A stretch of DNA of 7,039 bases. Origin: Candidatus Heimdallarchaeota archaeon AB_125. Its GTDB lineage: Archaea > Asgardarchaeota > Heimdallarchaeia > Heimdallarchaeales > Heimdallarchaeaceae. Made by a program: the position numbers and the translations under genes. Below are positions 6,325-7,039 of the stretch, piece after piece. Within the stretch, counting starts at the first letter, position 1; every line of letters starts with the position of its first letter. The notes under the pieces are model-generated. The model saw only the letters and a list, made by a program, of their open reading frames with translations. It had not been told where the DNA came from and made no database searches. The stretch lies in contig MEHH01000147.1 of NCBI GenBank assembly GCA_001940755.1, positions 1-7,039 on the forward strand. Direction: 5' to 3'.

Positions 6325-6352
6325 GAGATGGAAGTTCATCACTAAGCATCTC
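6325..6352 (+). repeat. Inverted repeat GAGATG/CATCTC after the frameshifted copy
   Basis: GAGATG (6325-6330) and CATCTC (6347-6352) flank a 16-nt spacer that also contains CATC (6337-6340), able to pair with the same GATG. It lies 20 nt past the stop at 6305. A hairpin closed by AGAT/ATCT also follows the intact copy. It may be a 3'-end structure of the transcript. Confidence 0.35.
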
Positions 6353-6555
6353 GTACAGTTTATATTAAATCATTTTTTATAAAATATACAATATTATGAA
6401 TTAATTATAAATTCATTTATAAAGCATATATAAACACTTTATCTTATCAATAAAAAGATATTTAAATAATCAAACCTATGATAAATTATAATAATTCGAA
6501 TATGAGATTTAATTACAAATAGCATAATAATGTGATTTGTTTTAAAAGGATTTTA

Positions 6556-6578
6556 CTGAAGTTACTTCTGAACTTCAG
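6556..6578. repeat. 8-bp inverted repeat CTGAAGTT/AACTTCAG upstream of the intact copy
   Basis: CTGAAGTT (6556-6563) and AACTTCAG (6571-6578) are exact inverted copies with a 7-nt loop. The core GAAGT-T-ACTTC (6558-6568) is a second, overlapping palindrome, so the left arm has two possible partners. It lies about 133-155 nt before ATG 6711. It could be a regulator binding site or a leader hairpin if transcription starts upstream. Confidence 0.45.
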
Positions 6579-6710
6579 AGGTTGAACTCTTTAACAATTA
6601 GAGTAGTTTGTAAAGTCTTGAAAATCTATACGTTTCGAATACTACATGCGAAAATTTACGGCATAATCTACATCTGAAGTAAATTTACACAGTAGAAGGA
6701 AGTTAATAAA

Positions 6711-6953
6711 ATGATGAAATGCAAACATGAATGCCCTAGCTGCTATGAAGAATGGGAATGTGATTTTCCATTTAATTCTGAATTTTCAAATCTTGAAACA
6801 ACTATGAGTTTAGGTTATTACTGTAATTCTTGGTGTCCAGCTTGTGATTCAAAAGAGAGAGATAATCTTGATGAATTATTTAATGGTTCTTCCAAAACAG
6901 GATATTTTAAAGGATTAAGACATTATTCAATACTTAAAACATTAAAGGATTAA
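6711..6953 (+). CDS. Small cysteine-rich, zinc-ribbon-like protein, 80 aa
   Basis: I do not recognise a named family. The protein has 80 residues and seven cysteines: Cys4, 8, 11, 17, 38, 42 and 45. They form two similar clusters, CKHECPSC (4-11) and CNSWCPAC (38-45), each C-x3-C-x2-C, with Cys17 between. The CPxC knuckles separated by about 30 residues suggest a zinc ribbon built from Cys8/11 and Cys42/45. The three remaining cysteines could form a second site. Conserved non-Cys positions shared with the upstream copy are Trp15, Phe19-Pro20, Ser23-Glu24 and LGYY (34-37). The C-terminal third is polar and has no cysteine. There is no signal peptide or membrane helix. Two ATGs are adjacent; ATG 6711 aligns with the start of the upstream copy and follows AGGAAG 10 nt before it. 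A nucleic-acid- or protein-binding role is inferred from the fold guess. Confidence 0.75.
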   Translation: MMKCKHECPSCYEEWECDFPFNSEFSNLETTMSLGYYCNSWCPACDSKERDNLDELFNGSSKTGYFKGLRHYSILKTLKD

Positions 6954-6970
6954 TGGAGTAACTAGTTAAA

Positions 6971-7013
6971 AGATGAAAGTGATTTAATCGATCAAATCCC
7001 ACTTTCTACATCT
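6971..7013 (+). repeat. Long bulged hairpin downstream of the cysteine-rich gene
   Basis: GAAAGTG (6975-6981) pairs with CACTTTC (7000-7006). ATTT (6982-6985) pairs with AAAT (6994-6997) after a two-C bulge, around an 8-nt loop. AGAT (6971-6974) pairs with ATCT (7010-7013) beyond a three-base bulge. The stem has 15 pairs in total. It starts 18 nt after the TAA of the gene at 6711-6953 and is a plausible 3'-end or terminator structure, though no T-run follows. Nothing else is assignable from 7014 to the right edge. Confidence 0.5.
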
Positions 7014-7039
7014 GCTACCCCATCGAGCTATCAAAGTAT

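Larger units (their letters stand above)
6306..6710 (+). other. AT-rich spacer between the two cysteine-rich gene copies
   Basis: I see no gene in this stretch on either strand. Positions about 6360-6540 are extremely AT-rich with many stops and a small inverted repeat, ATGAATT/AATTCAT (6396-6402 and 6410-6416). Two further inverted repeats, at 6325-6352 and 6556-6578, are listed separately, and ACTCT/AGAGT (6586-6590 and 6600-6604) could form a weak hairpin. The last 35 bases are related to the leader of the upstream copy. No clear TATA box for the gene at 6711 could be chosen; AAAATCTATACG near 6620-6631 is a weak candidate. Confidence 0.5.

Noticed and set aside
6360..6540. Replication origin or CRISPR leader in the AT-rich spacer
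   Set aside because: There are no repeated origin-box motifs and no direct repeats with regular spacers. High AT content alone is not enough.
6711..6720. C-box-like ATGATGA of a C/D box RNA
   Set aside because: The match is the double start codon of the cysteine-rich gene. No D box or terminal stem at the right spacing was found.
6711..6953. Radical SAM enzyme, suggested by C-x3-C-x2-C
   Set aside because: The spacing matches the Fe-S motif of radical SAM enzymes, but 80 residues is far too short for the barrel and the motif occurs twice. A zinc-ribbon-like protein fits better.
6971..7036. Minus-strand tRNA, suggested by TAGCTCGATGGGGTAGC
   Set aside because: The D-arm resembles a tRNA, but its fourth pair fails, the next segment does not form an anticodon stem, and no T-arm follows. 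The bases instead form a bulged hairpin.

Overview
The window is AT-rich DNA that reads as archaeal. Several genes have A+T-rich TATA-type boxes about 25-40 nt before the start. Most genes lack a strong Shine-Dalgarno sequence, and T-runs follow stop codons as archaeal-type terminators. One protein has a signal peptide and a single C-terminal membrane anchor, and it carries many N-glycosylation sequons. Together with a PadR-type regulator fused to a methyltransferase-like domain, a large TPR-like protein and a small PH/GRAM-like protein, the style fits an Asgard archaeon (Heimdallarchaeia-like) best. That placement is inference, because no marker gene or rRNA is present.

Positions 1-5709 hold six genes, all on the minus strand. 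Most have their own promoter and terminator signals, so this is a co-oriented cluster rather than one clear operon. In transcription order (right to left) they are: a 124-aa PH/GRAM-like protein (5709-5335); a 552-aa TPR-like scaffold protein with a very acidic N-terminus (5248-3590); a secreted, membrane-anchored protein (3480-2812); a PadR winged-helix/methyltransferase-like fusion with four clustered cysteines (2698-1754); a small unrecognised helical protein whose promoter is marked by a 7-bp inverted repeat (1667-1305); and an SLC41/MgtE-type divalent cation transporter with two MgtE repeats (1223 to the left edge, where its last residues are cut off).

Positions 5710-7039 are different. 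This half is gene-poor and very AT-rich, and its recognisable genes are on the plus strand. It holds two related copies of a small, unrecognised cysteine-rich protein. The downstream copy (6711-6953) is intact and has seven cysteines in two C-x3-C-x2-C clusters. The upstream copy (6097-6305) keeps the same cysteine pattern, but its start codon and body are in different frames, consistent with one lost base at about codon 6. Hairpin-forming repeats lie around and between the two copies.

The points most worth a second look are the duplicated, frameshifted cysteine-rich gene pair; the PadR fusion that lacks a visible SAM-binding glycine motif; a 14-nt leader (ATGGTGnAATAATG) shared by two neighbouring genes; and the inverted repeat between the TATA box and start of the small 1305-1667 gene. 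No complete new multi-gene system (defence, CRISPR, secretion or transposon) could be supported.
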